Part shown: positions 11,716-22,836 of the stretch, one piece after another | Position numbering within the stretch: the stretch's first letter is position 1 | Layout of the letters: each line of letters starts with the position of its first letter | Assembly (NCBI GenBank): GCA_047967505.1 | Contig: CM106539.1 | Reading direction: 5' to 3' (one strand) | Length of the DNA: 64,000 bases | DNA from: Dipteris shenzhenensis | Lineage: Eukaryota > Polypodiophyta > Polypodiopsida > Gleicheniales | Program-made: the position numbers and the translations under genes | The notes under the pieces: model-generated | Databases searched by the model: none | What the model was told of the DNA's origin: nothing | The model's input: only the letters and a program-made list of their open reading frames with translations

Positions 11716-11959
11716 ACTCGGGGGGGTCACTATGTATAAACCCTCTATATCACGTGCGTTCAAGGCCTATATTTAAAGTCCCTTATCTGTAAAAAATTTA
11801 ATTAATAAAATGTACCCCTTTCCCATACAAATCTGTAAATTTTTAACTATTTTAAATATTCCCTTATGTATATTTATTTCTGTAAATTTTAGAAATAAAA
11901 AAAATCCTTCTGTTGAACTCACGTGATAGGGTTACATATGATGAGTGACCCCCCCGAGT
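11716..11959. mobile_element. MITE with ~40-bp terminal inverted repeats
   Basis: A 244-bp segment begins ACTCGGGGGGGTCAC and ends with the exact reverse complement GTGACCCCCCCGAGT. The inverted similarity continues with a few gaps through TATGTA...ACCCT and CACGTG on both sides, about 40 bases per arm. The interior is AT-rich and non-coding. ATAGAA occurs at the left edge (11711-11716) and just outside the right edge (11961-11966), a possible target-site duplication. The size, the inverted ends and the lack of coding fit a non-autonomous DNA transposon; the superfamily is unclear. Confidence 0.8.
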
Positions 11960-11961
11960 AA

Positions 11962-14090
11962 TAGAAGGAATATATGGTGAAAGCTTTTCATAAAGCTTAA
12001 GAAGCTTTATGGAGAGTTAAGTGATTAAAAGAAAATTTAGTTCACAATCTTGTGATCTTTAAGAGACTATAAGTGATAGGAGATTATTGGTTCTTAGATT
12101 TCATGCTTACAAATGGTGACTGTGCAAAGTGAATCCTTCCCTAATTTCGCCTTTTAGTTATTAGTTTAGATTTTCATTTCAACCAATAGGATGAGGAGCA
12201 ATGTTGGTGGTGGGAAAGGCTATGCATAATCACTATAGACATCTCGCCACCGTAAGTCTATCTTCAACCAATACTAGGCCATCACGTCTATTTGCTTTGC
12301 TCAATCACCAAATTGTACGAACAGTCTTGCATGAATGCAATATTTAAGGACTACTTGTAAATATCATTTCATAAAGGTAAGCATGGTCAAAAGTGCACAA
12401 GACAAGGTTTGCAATAGATCCACAGCCTGAGGAAGCTTTAGTTTTCCAACTGTAGGTCAATGCCTTCTTTATTTCTAGATCATCCTGTGGAGATTCTTGA
12501 CTGTTTGAGATTTTTCTCTATAAAGAAAATACACAGTCTAAAGTAATACTCCTATTGTGTAAGGTTCTTTATGGTAAACCGAATATGTTATTAAAATAAA
12601 TTTCAAGTCTGTTTCCATAATAATTGAACTCAAAAAAAAAAGATAGATTTCACTTCAGGAAAAACTAAAGCTTTAGAAGAGCTCTGAATTCCAATATTAG
12701 AGAGGCTAACACTTACCTCTAAATTATATATTCAGCCCTTCACGCAATGTAGAAAACCCACCAACGAACCTCTTTTACTTTTTTGAGCCCTGAAATCAAT
12801 TGAATACTAATCTACACACACATGAGACCTGCAAAAACCAAGGAAGCCTAAGCAATAAAGGTATTCACAAGCCCATGGTATTCTAAGCAGTCAAGTCTGC
12901 TACTTTGTAGACCCCTTTGACCACCCATGCAGCCCGAGAATATTTGGAACAGTTTGCACCGTCTGGGTTACATGTAGCTCCAAGACAGTTGTCTAAACAA
13001 CCCATCCATTGTGCAGGCCTATGTGCAGTCTCTTTAGACTGCTCCAACTCCTTTTGCAGTCCATATGGCTGCATAGAGCAGCCTTCTTTAGCCACAATTT
13101 GAGCTAAAACAGCCACAAAATGTTCTGAACAAGAAAGAGAAGAACATACCAAACAATCAATAATAATAGTTTAAATTATGGTTTGGAAATCACTTTCTAT
13201 TTTTGATATTTTGATTAAAGGTTGGTTATTTGTAGCAGAGATCTGTTGCGAGAGGCTGTTAATGCCTAAGTAGTGGAGCTTTTCCCTAAAAAAGCATCCG
13301 ATTGAAGGTTGGTTATTAGAGGCCGATTTGAATGTTTAAGACAATTTTTAGGAATTGAATGGTTGAGTGTTGGGCCATCCCATAATGAAAGATAACACAA
13401 TTAGAAGCTAGTAAAGATGTCCGCATGGTTACTGTTTGAAGAAACCAGACTATTTTTCCATACCCAGTACACAGATGGAAGATGTAATGACATAATCATG
13501 TTCATAGACTTTGGGTTGATCAGTTACATTATCAAGGGTCTTATCATTAATCTTTGTACTATACAGAAAACGTATTTCTAGATACAATATCATTGAAAGT
13601 TCACAATGCCCACTGCCATTGCCTAGTGATCATGCATCTACATGAGAGGAATGTAAGTGGATCGATCTATAGTACTTTCAAGCTACTTAGAATTGTTTTG
13701 CAAATCCAAGTGATAACCTAAATTGTGGGGTAGTTTTAAACTACCTTGGAAAGTGCCTCCATGCCCTAAGTGTGTTGGTGTTCTTTATGGAAATCTGTTC
13801 TCTATGGAGATCACCATGCTTTCCCTTAAAAGAGAAAGAAACACAAAGAAGGGGAAACTATTATGATGGCATCTTATTGTATTTGTATGTTAAGTAGCAA
13901 GACATCTCTTTTATCTCTTAAGGAGAGGTTTGGGGGAGGATGGTTGGAGAGATTCTCTAAAAAATATGGGACCTTGGATAAGCACAAGTGAGTTCCAACT
14001 TCCACCTTTGTCTGAACCTTCAATCTCCTTCCTGTCTCTTTACTCCTCGCAATCAATTTCTATCTCTTCCCTCATTACCACCAATAGGCA
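11962..14090. other. No gene confirmed
   Basis: Mostly AT-rich sequence. An antisense frame at 12883-13152 is cysteine- and tryptophan-bearing (GCLDNCLGATCNPDG) and slightly more protein-like than its surroundings, but I recognise no family and there is no supporting context. I see nothing else. Confidence 0.5.
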
Positions 14091-14094
14091 GAGT

Positions 14095-14194
14095 GTAGTT
14101 TGCATCTTGTGTGCATGGGAATGGTGAAGCACAATGGCTTGGACGTAGTTTGCATCTTGTGTGCATGTGAATGGTGAAGCATGATGGCTTGGAC
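14095..14194. repeat. 50-bp tandem duplication
   Basis: Two 50-bp units (14095-14144 and 14145-14194) begin GTAGTTTGCATCTTGTGTGC and differ at only a few positions, which suggests a recent duplication. Confidence 0.9.
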
Positions 14195-14260
14195 AACATC
14201 TTGTATGAGTCTTAAATGTACAAATGCTTCTATGGTCTATATATCTCCGATACTCCTAAG

Positions 14261-14452
14261 AATTGATGTCGCCGGAGTGCAAGACTAACGAGTAGAAGAG
14301 AGCGACAGAAGTGGCACGACACACAAATGCAAGAGTCATTCATCAAGGAATTCAGTTCCTACTCGTGATCATCAGAACTGATGTTGCAGGAGTGCAGGAA
14401 TGACGAGTAGAAGAGAGCCACAAAAGTGGCACGCCACACAAACATAGGAGCC
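14261..14452. repeat. Direct repeats, 115-bp offset, plus a 72-bp-offset pair just downstream
   Basis: A block of about 77 bases containing GACGAGTAGAAGAGAG (or AACGAGTAG) and AAGTGGCACG occurs at 14261 and 14376. A second pair sharing TAAATGTTTGTTGCTATATTTT lies at 14551 and 14623. Both are imperfect and non-coding. Confidence 0.75.
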
Positions 14453-14784
14453 CATCACTCATAATCCATGACAAAATTGATAGTTGCAAACTGAATGTTT
14501 AGGTAGAGTTCACATTGCGAATTCCAAGATTGCCAACGGGTTCTATAGCGTAGAGTTTTAAATGTTTGTTGCTATATTTTTGGCTTTGTTTGTGTTTTGC
14601 CTCATCGCCCAGACTGTCACTATAGAGTTCTAAATGTTTGTTGCTATATTTTCGATCCAAGTTGGCGTCTACTCACGTATTTTTCATTCATAAACATGGG
14701 TATCTCAGGATTCGGGATTGATGCTTCATAGCTGTGTGTCTCATGACAAAGTCATGGGTCTAGTACCCACTTGTGGAGCGTCGA

Positions 14785-15047
14785 CCATTAGAGTCCAACC
14801 CAATCCAAATTTGCATACCCAATGAAGTCTGGAACGGATGAATGATAGGAGATGCCAAAGTCAGAGGATCCTTTGAGGTAGTGCAATACTCTTTTTGCTA
14901 CGTGCCACCACTGTGGCTCTAGATTATTGAGAAACTGTGCGAGTTTATTTACTGTTGTAGAGATGGCTAGTCGTGTAGAGACCATCGTGTACATTAATGA
15001 CCCTAGAGGCTTCAATATGGGAGAGAAGCCATTTGATACTTTTTATG
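14785..15047 (-). pseudogene. copia RT/RNase H junction fragment
   Basis: The minus-strand frame reads KPLGSLMYTMVSTRLAIS, then VNKLAQFL, then HVAKRVLHYLKGSSDFGI, then IGYANLDWVG. This is the connection between RT and RNase H of Ty1/copia polyproteins. In the usual DADW motif the first Asp is replaced (NLDW). The fragment ends just after the first RNase H motif and has no surrounding pol sequence. It sits antisense, directly upstream of the plus-strand LTR at 15.1-15.4 kb, so it belongs to a different insertion. Confidence 0.8.
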
Positions 15048-15082
15048 TGCTGATTATGGACTCATGTCTTACTTGAGATGGA

Positions 15083-15413
15083 TGTTGTTGTCCGTCGGAG
15101 TTTTGATTGGATTACAATATTGCATGTTGTATCTTACAAGCATGGAATGAATGTAACGGTGTTCATGAAGCCAAGTTTTACCACAACCAAGGTCTTCTTG
15201 GAATAATTAACTCTCAAATGTGTTAATCGTGACCACGCGTGCATGTATGTGCTGATCTCAATTGGTTGTAATTGATAACTATTCAGCGTTCTACAAGAAC
15301 GTTCATTCTTGATAATACAATCACGAGTTCTTCTATCGTCCTGTTGATCGCTCTCTCTGATCGCTCCTCTCTTTCCTTTCTATTTCTTTTCTTCCCTTTT
15401 TCATATTCCAACA
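15083..15413 (+). repeat. copia B 5' LTR candidate with primer-binding site
   Basis: The sequence ends in ...TTCCAACA at 15413 and is followed at once by TGGTATCAGA (15414-15423), the usual copia primer-binding site complementary to initiator tRNA-Met. gag-like coding follows, so this is a 5' LTR. The left border is uncertain; TGTTGTTGTCC at 15083 is one candidate start. Confidence 0.65.
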
Positions 15414-15470
15414 TGGTATCAGACTGTCACTGATACGGGACACCTTCAACTGTCTACCCCTTCCGCAATC

Positions 15471-17186
15471 TTGCGTCCCTGGCCCTTATCCCGACACGTG
15501 GCCCGCTCCGCGCGCCGCACATCCCGTCCGCTCGCCCCAGACTTTTCTGATCCCAGACTCACCGATCTTCGGGTTGATCTCTACTGTTTCCTTTCTTGGG
15601 CGGAAAGAGTCACTCTTCTCCTCCATTACGCTGTGGTCTACGACATTGACAAACTTACCAATTCGAATTACTTCTTGTGGTCAATCAAGATGATGGCACT
15701 TCTTCAATGCTCGGACCTCTGGGAAGTCGTCACTGGGACGTACGCCAATCCTGGTCAAGCCGACCTGGATGCTCAGAAGGCTTGGCTTCTTGCAAATGCT
15801 AAAGCACACTCCGACATTATCCTGCATTGTGGTGACTCTCAACTTCAACTGGTACATTCCCTTAATACAGCGAAGGAGCCTGGGACAAGCTCAAAGCTTC
15901 CTATGACCACGTTGACATTGCCACTCAAGATAATGCTCATAGGAAACTTCTCTTTCAACAACTTGAAGAAAACGAATCGGTACCTGATTTTTTGAAAGCT
16001 TACGCTCACATTCCAGATTCCAAGCGTCGCAAGCTCGGTGTGTATTCGTTGGCTATGGACACCCATTCGCGGTCATTGGGGGTCAAAGCCTACTGTCTCT
16101 TCAATCCTCGCACCCGCACCGTACTCTATTCCCAGAATGTTATCTTCAAGGAGGACGGTCGCGTTGACCAAGGTGTTCCTCGTCAATCCCCTCCTTCCGC
16201 AGAAACATCCACAACTCTCGCCCCATCATTCTGAGGATGAGGATAAGGAGGGCGTCATGCGTCTTCCACCTGCAGCCCATCCTCGAGCCCCCGTGGCAAC
16301 CATGCAGCCAATCACTCTGCATGGTGGTTCACAGTCACCCAAACGGACAACTCGACGATCACTCAAGCAATCTAAGGCTAAACTTCAGTTTACTCCCGCT
16401 CGAGCCTCTTCATCCACTCAACCATCTTCGATCCAGTTTGATCCACTTCATCTCATGTGAGATCCTCCTCACTCTCCGTAGATCAATCGTGAGGATGCAG
16501 CATCGGAGGAGCTTCCTGATCGCACGAGTCCAGTCATGCCCATGGAACCCTCTGATCCGGATGACTACGATGATGCTCCTCCTTGGCTCAATCCTAACCA
16601 AGAGGACTCCATTCACTCGATGACTCACGGCTCGCCCATGCACAGCCACTAGTCGGGCGATCCTCACGCTCCACTCGTGGTCAGTATGTATGGACAATGC
16701 TTTCGGGACTCGAAATACTCCCTGGGCGCATCAATGCTGTCTCCAGCCATTCGCGAAGATGATTATATCCCCCTTCAAGCGGCTCTCCACTCACCTAAAG
16801 CTCCCTTGTGGCAAAACGCCATGGATGATGAGTTCGAATCTCTTCCAAGAACCGTGCACGGATCCTGGTCGACCCTCCAGACAATCACAAGATTATTAGC
16901 TTGAAGTGGCTACTGAAGAAGAATTTTAAATGCAGACAGCTCGATCTCTCGATACAAAGCTAGGCTCATGGCACAAGGCTTCTCACATATTCATGGCATA
17001 GATTATGCTGAAACTTATGCTCCCATGGTCAAGATTCAATCCCTAAGGCTTATCTTCATGCTCAGCATAGCAAAGGGCCTCCACTTGCATCAAATGGACG
17101 TGAAGACTACTTTCTTGAATGGTGTGCTCCCCAAAGATCAACGAGTCCCAAGTGTGTGGTTGAATTTGGGAGGGGGTTGGAGATAG
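15471..17186 (+). pseudogene. copia B gag-pol remnant with large internal deletion
   Basis: Coding homology begins at about 15640 with the gag N-terminal motif DKLTNSNYFLWSIKMMALLQ. It breaks near 15990, where gag sequence jumps straight to the integrase C-terminal motif AHIPDSKRRKLGV ... LFNPRTRTVLYSQNVIFKE. Protease and the integrase core are therefore deleted. A linker in broken frames follows, then the start of RT (SPKAPLWQNAMDDEFESL at about 16795, RYKARLMAQGFSHIHGIDY at about 16955, LHLHQMDVKTTFLNG at about 17080). It stops near 17140, before the YVDD active site. No RNase H or 3' LTR is seen. Confidence 0.75.
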
Positions 17187-17189
17187 ATC

Positions 17190-18255
17190 TCTTCTTCTAA
17201 GTCAAGCATTTGGCAAATTGCAAAGTGAAAGCCAAATTCTCTCCCCTCTCCCCTTAGAACAATCCACAATTGTACCTATTCGAGACACGTGGCAACTCCT
17301 CTTCCCCAAGTGACCACCATTTCTCTTTCATTTTTCATGTTTGTGGTTAATAGGGAAAAGACATATTAAGTAGAGGTTTTAGTTATTCAAAAATAAATGA
17401 TCGGTGAAATTCTGACTTAGGACTACTCAATGTGATCCATTGGATATGTTTTGTGCATGGACTTGCAATGGCCCTTTTGGTCTAATTTGTTTGCATGTGC
17501 TCCACCTTCAACATACACCCGATCATCCTTTCTAGCTTTAATCTTATGAAGCTTTAGCATGCTTGAATTGAATGACTAGATTTTCATCCGTAGTTCTACC
17601 TTCCAGGTCAAGCGTTCGTTGATGCAAAGTATCAGTGGTTCACCTCTCAAGAATACCGTTGGGACCAAAATTTGCCTTGCAAGGTTGTTGACGATTCAAT
17701 TTGTCTACATCTTCTAAATCTCCTGTGTCGAGATATCTTATTTCTCAGTTTGGTCACGTTTCTTCAAAGGAGTCTATTATGATGAGATAATTTTTTTGAA
17801 AGCTACAATGTTCCAATTTTTTAAAGTAGGGCTATAGGCATGAGTGCGAAAAACACAACATATACAACTCGATCCACAATTCATAGGTTATGATTTGCGA
17901 CACCGTATCAGGAAGCTTCTTATCATTAAGTATATATATATATATATATATATAAATTGCTTTTTCTTTTGCTTCAAATATTGTTGATTCTATGAAAGTA
18001 TAAACCTTTTTCATCCTCATGTCCTAGATCAATTCTTCTCTATTATGAGTGTTCATCTTCCTGTCCAAACACTCTTCTACTAGTTTATTGACAACCGGCA
18101 GCAAAAAGAAATAATCATAACTTTCTTACCCTAAATCAGAATATAGTGATCCAACCAGTCAAAATAACCGATGCATATGCTTCAAACAAGCCAGCGTGGG
18201 CCGTTTTCATCAATCATGACAGACATCGCTTTCTCCTCACAGTCACGCTAGAGTG
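17190..18255. other. No gene seen; (TA)n tract
   Basis: AT-rich sequence without recognisable coding. A TATATA tract lies at about 17932-17953. Confidence 0.6.
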
Positions 18256-18261
18256 TAGCCA

Positions 18262-18452
18262 GGCTCTAATACCATGTTGAGAGGAAGAGAAAGAGGAGAG
18301 AGACAGACATAAGAGTTGTGTTGAGAGGAAGAGAAAGAGGAGAGAGACCAACAAAAGAGTTGCTCCCAAGAAAGTGATTCTATTCATAGATCATAGGCAT
18401 ATATATAGTTGAGGACTAGGTTGAGTTAGGGCAAGCTATATATAGCTCTAAT
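18262..18452 (-). repeat. Antisense copia LTR with PBS and 44-bp internal duplication
   Basis: On the minus strand, an LTR end ...CTCTCAACA (at 18275) is followed by TGGTATTAGAGCC (18274-18262), a copia primer-binding site. The LTR interior includes a TATATATA promoter-like tract and CTTGCCCTAACTCA. The same sequence recurs in sense at 29089-29199 and, more divergently, antisense at about 26930-27010. The terminal 44 bases are duplicated in tandem (18275-18318 and 18319-18362). The LTR start is approximate. Confidence 0.7.
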
Positions 18453-18771
18453 AGCGGTAAGGTGTTCACATGGAACACAGAGAAGAGAGTTGGAAGGATG
18501 GAGGGAGAGTTGAGGTGTTCAAGTGATGGAGTAGAGAGAGATGGAGGGATGTAGAGAGAGATGATGCATTCAAGGAATGGACAGAAGAGAGGTGGAGGAA
18601 TGTAGAGAGAGTTGAGGTGTTCAAGGAAAGGAGTGGAGAGAGGTGGATTGTAGAATTAATTTTTCAAAGTGCTTGTACAAAAAGGTAGCCAACTACTTTT
18701 TTTTCTTCAAGAGAAGAAAAATATAGGGCACTCACTACAGGTGCAATGAGGTTGCATGGCTCTGAACACTA

Positions 18772-18921
18772 TTGTCAAAAGTAGATTACTTTGATGAGAC
18801 AAAGCCAACAACAATATATTGTGATAATCAATTAGCTCAAGCATTAGTCAAAGGTCCAGTATATCATTGCAAGATAAAACACATTCATGTCAGAGGGCAC
18901 TTCATCAAAGAAGATTATGCT
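18772..18921 (+). pseudogene. copia RNase H C-terminal fragment
   Basis: The frame TTIYCDNQLAQALVKGPVYH ... KIKHIHVRGHFIKE matches the distal part of Ty1/copia RNase H: the DNQ motif followed by KHI.V..HF..E. Only about 50 residues remain. It joins unrelated sequence near 18921 that leads into the LINE-like ORF1 end. Confidence 0.75.
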
Positions 18922-19084
18922 AGACATAGTATAGGTCATCGTGCAAGTAGGGGGTTGGTTTCACAATTCACTAGGAGGTTACCTTGGGGATTTGCATGTG
19001 TATTTGACAGAGCAAGATAGGCAGGTGGATATCTCTCCTTTTGATATAGTTGATGACGACACAGTGGAAGAGACGATGAATTTG

Positions 19085-19567
19085 AGAGCACCAAATACTC
19101 AGGATACTTCTCCTTTACCAAAAAGAATCTCAATCTTCAGGATATGCATCCTATGTTGCAAATAGGTTTTTGACCCAGTGATTCAATGCTTCTACCTTCC
19201 TGCTTATGTCAAGAAAAATCACAAAGGTCAAAAGAAATTGTATTTTATTGATGGCACTACTACTTCACTCAATGCCTTTCTGGTACAACAAGGGATCACT
19301 TTGGAGGATATTGTCTTTATGTCGTCGCCTGTAATTTCATATTTTCCCCCTTTGTCTTTGGCTTGCTAGTTATCTCCATTCTGTGTGTGGACAATACTAG
19401 ATGCTCCCTAGTGACTTGTAAACATTTTCACTTTTCTACTTTTCAGGTAGCCTTCTGGCCTTTTCCAAGTGCCTACTTGGAATCTTTTTAATTTTGTACT
19501 CCATGGTGGGTTTTCACCTCTTCTGAGATTTCCCACAAAGAAATAAAAGATTTCACTAAAAAGAAAA

Positions 19568-19600
<33 letters not shown>
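19085..19600 (+). pseudogene. LINE-like ORF1 3' end, copy 1, with (TG)n tail
   Basis: The C-terminal end of a non-LTR ORF1-type protein in broken frames: NLQDMHPML, FDPVIQ, then LPAYVKKNHKGQKKLYFIDG (about 19200-19257) up to a stop at 19369. A 3' untranslated region of about 190 bases follows (TTTTCACTTTT ... GGGTTTTCACCTCTTCTGAG ... AAGATTTCACT), ending in an A-rich stretch and a (TG)n tract (19568-19600). The same order, including the TG tail, occurs at 22.4-22.9 kb, where it is attached to a DUF4283/zinc-knuckle ORF1. The function of this C-terminal domain is unknown to me. Confidence 0.6.
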
Positions 19601-19604
<4 letters not shown>

Positions 19605-19605
<1 letters not shown>

Positions 19606-19775
19606 CCATGCTTATCTAAAAATGAATGATAAGGGGAGAAAACACCTTCATTTTATTGATGTTGCTGTGATCCCTTTACAACAGTTTTTGCAAGCGAATA
19701 ATCTCACCGTGGCAGATATCCTGCTAGATGCCTTCCCTCATGATTTGTGATTATTTTCACTTTTCATTGTTTTTA
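19605..19775 (+). pseudogene. LINE-like ORF1 3' end, copy 2, truncated on both sides
   Basis: A second short copy of the ORF1 C-terminus: GRKHLHFIDV ... PLQQFLQANNLTVADILLDA ending at a stop at 19748-19750. It starts abruptly after the TG tail of copy 1. Its 3' UTR is cut after about 25 bases, where the unrelated GTACG-rich block begins. It is closer in sequence to the 22.5-kb copy than to its neighbour at 19.2 kb. Confidence 0.65.
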
Positions 19776-19779
19776 GTTA

Positions 19780-20215
19780 AGCTGTACGGAAAAACTGTAT
19801 GGAAGGCCTTGTATGGGATAGGCTGTACGGAACAACAGGAAAAACTGTACGAAAGGTACTGTACGGACGAAGGAGTACTGTACGAGAAAAACCGAGGAGC
19901 GTATACAGGATGGACTGTACGAAACAGCAAGAAGGCTATACGGAGGTTCTGTACGGACAAAGGAGTGCTGTGCGAAAATATGTACGAAACTGTAAGGGAA
20001 AGGCGGGGTTGTACAGGGAAGCTAAGTGCGCTGAAAGTACCGCGTTGTACGGAAGGGCTGACAAGAACCATACGTACATATGGAAAACGACGAGGTGAGG
20101 GAGCTGTACGGGCCTGCACGTCAATCTGCAGAGGAGTTGTGACCCTACTTTTGCATTTGGTACGACCGTCGGGAAAATTCGTACGACGACCGTACGTACG
20201 TACGGATGGAGGGGG
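19780..20215. repeat. GTACG-rich degenerate block
   Basis: About 435 bases with roughly 15 occurrences of GTACG, many within CTGTACGGA or CTGTACGAAA, where chance would give less than one. Spacing is irregular (20-70 bases), so it is not a simple tandem repeat. It is GC-richer than its flanks and open in several frames on both strands. A similar string, TGGACTGTACGAAACAG, recurs at about 36661. I cannot assign a known element. Confidence 0.7.
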
Positions 20216-20286
20216 AGAGACCTGCAAGGGTATCTTGGCGAGGCTCTCAGCTAGCGCCTTCGCTCACTGTCGCTCACCATCGCTCT

Positions 20287-20287
20287 T

Positions 20288-20333
<46 letters not shown>

Positions 20334-20395
20334 ATACACATACACATACACATACATATGCATACATACATACATACATATGTGTGTGTGTATCC
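20287..20395. repeat. (CA)n/(CATA)n microsatellite
   Basis: A (CA)n run of about 20 units grades into CATACA and CATA repeats, then a short (TG)n. It directly follows the GTACG-rich block after about 70 bases. Confidence 0.95.
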
Positions 20396-21254
20396 TATTA
20401 GCTAGATTATCTAATTGTTTTTTGCTTAGAAATGCTTGTTGGAGAGACAAAAATGAAATGGTATAGCCTTCACAAGTGCTTGTAGCTTGAAATGAAGAGA
20501 GTGTGGACTACTTTTTGATTTGCCTTCTCCTTTAGTGCTAGCCTAGGAGGCTAGGCTTACTTGAAAAGGCATCTTGATAGTATTTCAAGAGCTTTACGTA
20601 TGGAAATACATTGGTGAATATGTATACTCTTTGTAGATGTACAGTCAATACATATGCAAAATGGTATAATGTTGCCTTCTTAGCATGTCGATGTAGGTGA
20701 TTAGCATGTAATGGATGTAATGCCAACAAATGAGTGCTCTTATCATCACTATTAGGCATGAATCAAAAACATCTATTTTGATAGATGTAACTTTAAAAAA
20801 TGCTGTTATCATCATTATTAGGCTTTAATCAAGAACCACCATGCTAACCATGTATGGTAACAAGTGTGCAGAGGGTGTGCGGATGACAGATGGATGTTTG
20901 ACAAAATACGATAGCTGTCTTATAGTCTTGTTGTTTGACAAAATAGGATAGCCGTCTTGACGTAGGTTTAAGGAAAGGGGGGGGGGCACACTAGACTTTC
21001 TCTTGTACTTATAAGCTTAAATAGGGGTGTTTTATAATCCTACATGGATCTTAAATAGGGGGTTTTCTTGAAGTTCATGCACACAGGTGACGTCCACCTT
21101 TAATGAAGAGTGAATCCACTGAGGGCTGTCTTAGGTCCTTTTGTCTTTTCTACTATGGCTGCTTCTTGTGCCTTCACTCGTAGTTCTTTGCAATGGAAAT
21201 GTGGTGGCTCCTTGGCACCACCTTTAGTCAAATTGACAAAGTTGGGGTCCTCAT

Positions 21255-22801
21255 ATGGTCCTTCATCTTCTTTACAATAGGATCTACTTCGTAGTCTTTG
21301 TGCTGCTTCGATTACAGAAATTCCTTCTTTGGGTGCCCCTTTGGTTGTCTCTTTGGACTCTGCCCTTGTGCTCTCCAGTCTTTGACAAGCCTAATAGCTT
21401 TGGATTTGTCTTTATTTCATGGGCAAGGTTCTTTCTAAAGATGAGCTTCGTCACTGAGCTAATGTTTGAGTGGTTCCCAGTCTTATTTCCTCCTTTGTCT
21501 TCATTGGCAAAGGTTTTTATTATGCTCGTTGCTTCTCATTTGATGTGGTAGAGCATTTGGTGACTCATGCTGGTGTCTCTAGCACTGTATCTTTTGCCTA
21601 TGTTATGCCGTGGGATCCTCTATTTGATCCGGTAGCTACTCTACTTACTCATTGTCTTGTGTGAATTACCCTAAAGGCGCTGCTAGTTTCTTTACTTTTA
21701 CATCTTCCTGCCCTGGCAACACTTTTGAGCAGAGTATTGCATGTCCCTAGATAGGATTTCTTTCAAGCCACTAGCGATATTTGGCTATGTGTGTTGTGGG
21801 ACATGGAGAAGCATGTGCCCTCGACTATGCATATTGATCTTAGTTTTTCCCATCCGTTATGCATTAGGCTCCATTTCGCTTCATTTCCTACATCTTACTA
21901 CAAATGCAGACAGGTGGGCCACTTGGCGAGAGCTTGTTCTTTTTCTTCGCAGTCAGCTTCCTTTATCCCTATTTCTTCCTCTTCTCTTTTACCTACTCCA
22001 CTGCCAATTCATCAGTGTCCTCCTTCTCCCTCTTCAGCTGCTCCTAGTCATCCCCAAAAACAATGGCGTCGGGTGGGTTCCAAGGGTGGTACTTCTTTAT
22101 TAGCTGTAACTCCTCGTCTTTTGAGAAATCCTTTTGGCGTTTTGTCTCTTCAGCAGCAGGTGGAGCAATCCTCTGTATCTCCTACTTTGGTTTCCATGGA
22201 ACCCTCTTTAGTTTAGTTGTCTTCTTTGGATGGTGTGGAGACTAGACAACTTTTTCGGCTCTTGAATCAGAATCCTCTGAGTTATTGGAGGATCTCTCTT
22301 CTTCAGATCTAGTGCATGATAGCCATATGGAATCAAATGTGGATTTGCAAGAGCAAGTTACTCAAACGGCAGTTGTTAATATGGATACCTCTGCTGGACT
22401 AGATACTAATGCCCCATCAATGTCGGATCTGACACCTGCCTCTACCTTTTCTTTGGACACTTTCCATCCCTGGTTACGGTAAGTTTTTGACCCTGTAATT
22501 CAAAAATTGAGTTCCTGCTTATCTAAAGAACAATCACAAGTGTAAAAAACACCTTCATTTTATTAATGGTGATGTGGTGCCTTTACAATAGTTTTTGCAA
22601 GTGAATAATCTCACCTTGGCGGATATTTTGTTGGATGCCTCCCTTGGTGATTTGTGATTATTTTCACTTTTCCAATTTTCAATTAACCTCCCAGATTTTT
22701 CCAATAGCCTACTTGTAATCTTTTTACTTTTGTACTTCATGATGGGTTTTCACCTCTTCTGAGGTTTCCCACAAAAACATATAAGATTTCACTTTAAAAA
22801 A

Positions 22802-22802
<1 letters not shown>
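21255..22802 (+). pseudogene. LINE ORF1 (DUF4283 and zinc knuckle), copy 3
   Basis: Plus-strand remnants of a plant LINE ORF1, the RNA-binding partner of the retrotransposon. In order: GKGFYYARCFSFD and YVMPWDPLFDP, which are DUF4283 patterns (about 21505-21640); a CCHC-type knuckle YYKCRQVGHLARACS (about 21897-21941); a Ser/Pro-rich and QKQWRRVG stretch; an acidic segment at 22285-22482; and the same C-terminal domain as the 19-kb copies (FDPVIQ, HLHFI, NNLTLADILLDASLGDL, stop at about 22657). A short 3' UTR and (TG)n tail follow. Endonuclease and RT (ORF2) are absent, so this looks like an ORF1-only copy. Several frameshifts are present. Confidence 0.7.

Positions 22803-22836
<34 letters not shown>

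Noticed and set aside
12883-13152. 89-codon antisense frame with Cys and Trp (GCLDNCLGATCNPDG)
   Set aside because: Slightly protein-like, but no recognised family, no neighbours, no splice context; kept only as a note.
19728-20405. 225-codon plus-strand frame and 156-codon minus-strand frame
   Set aside because: Both cross the GTACG-rich block and the CA microsatellite; three frames are open at once and no protein motif is present, so composition explains them.
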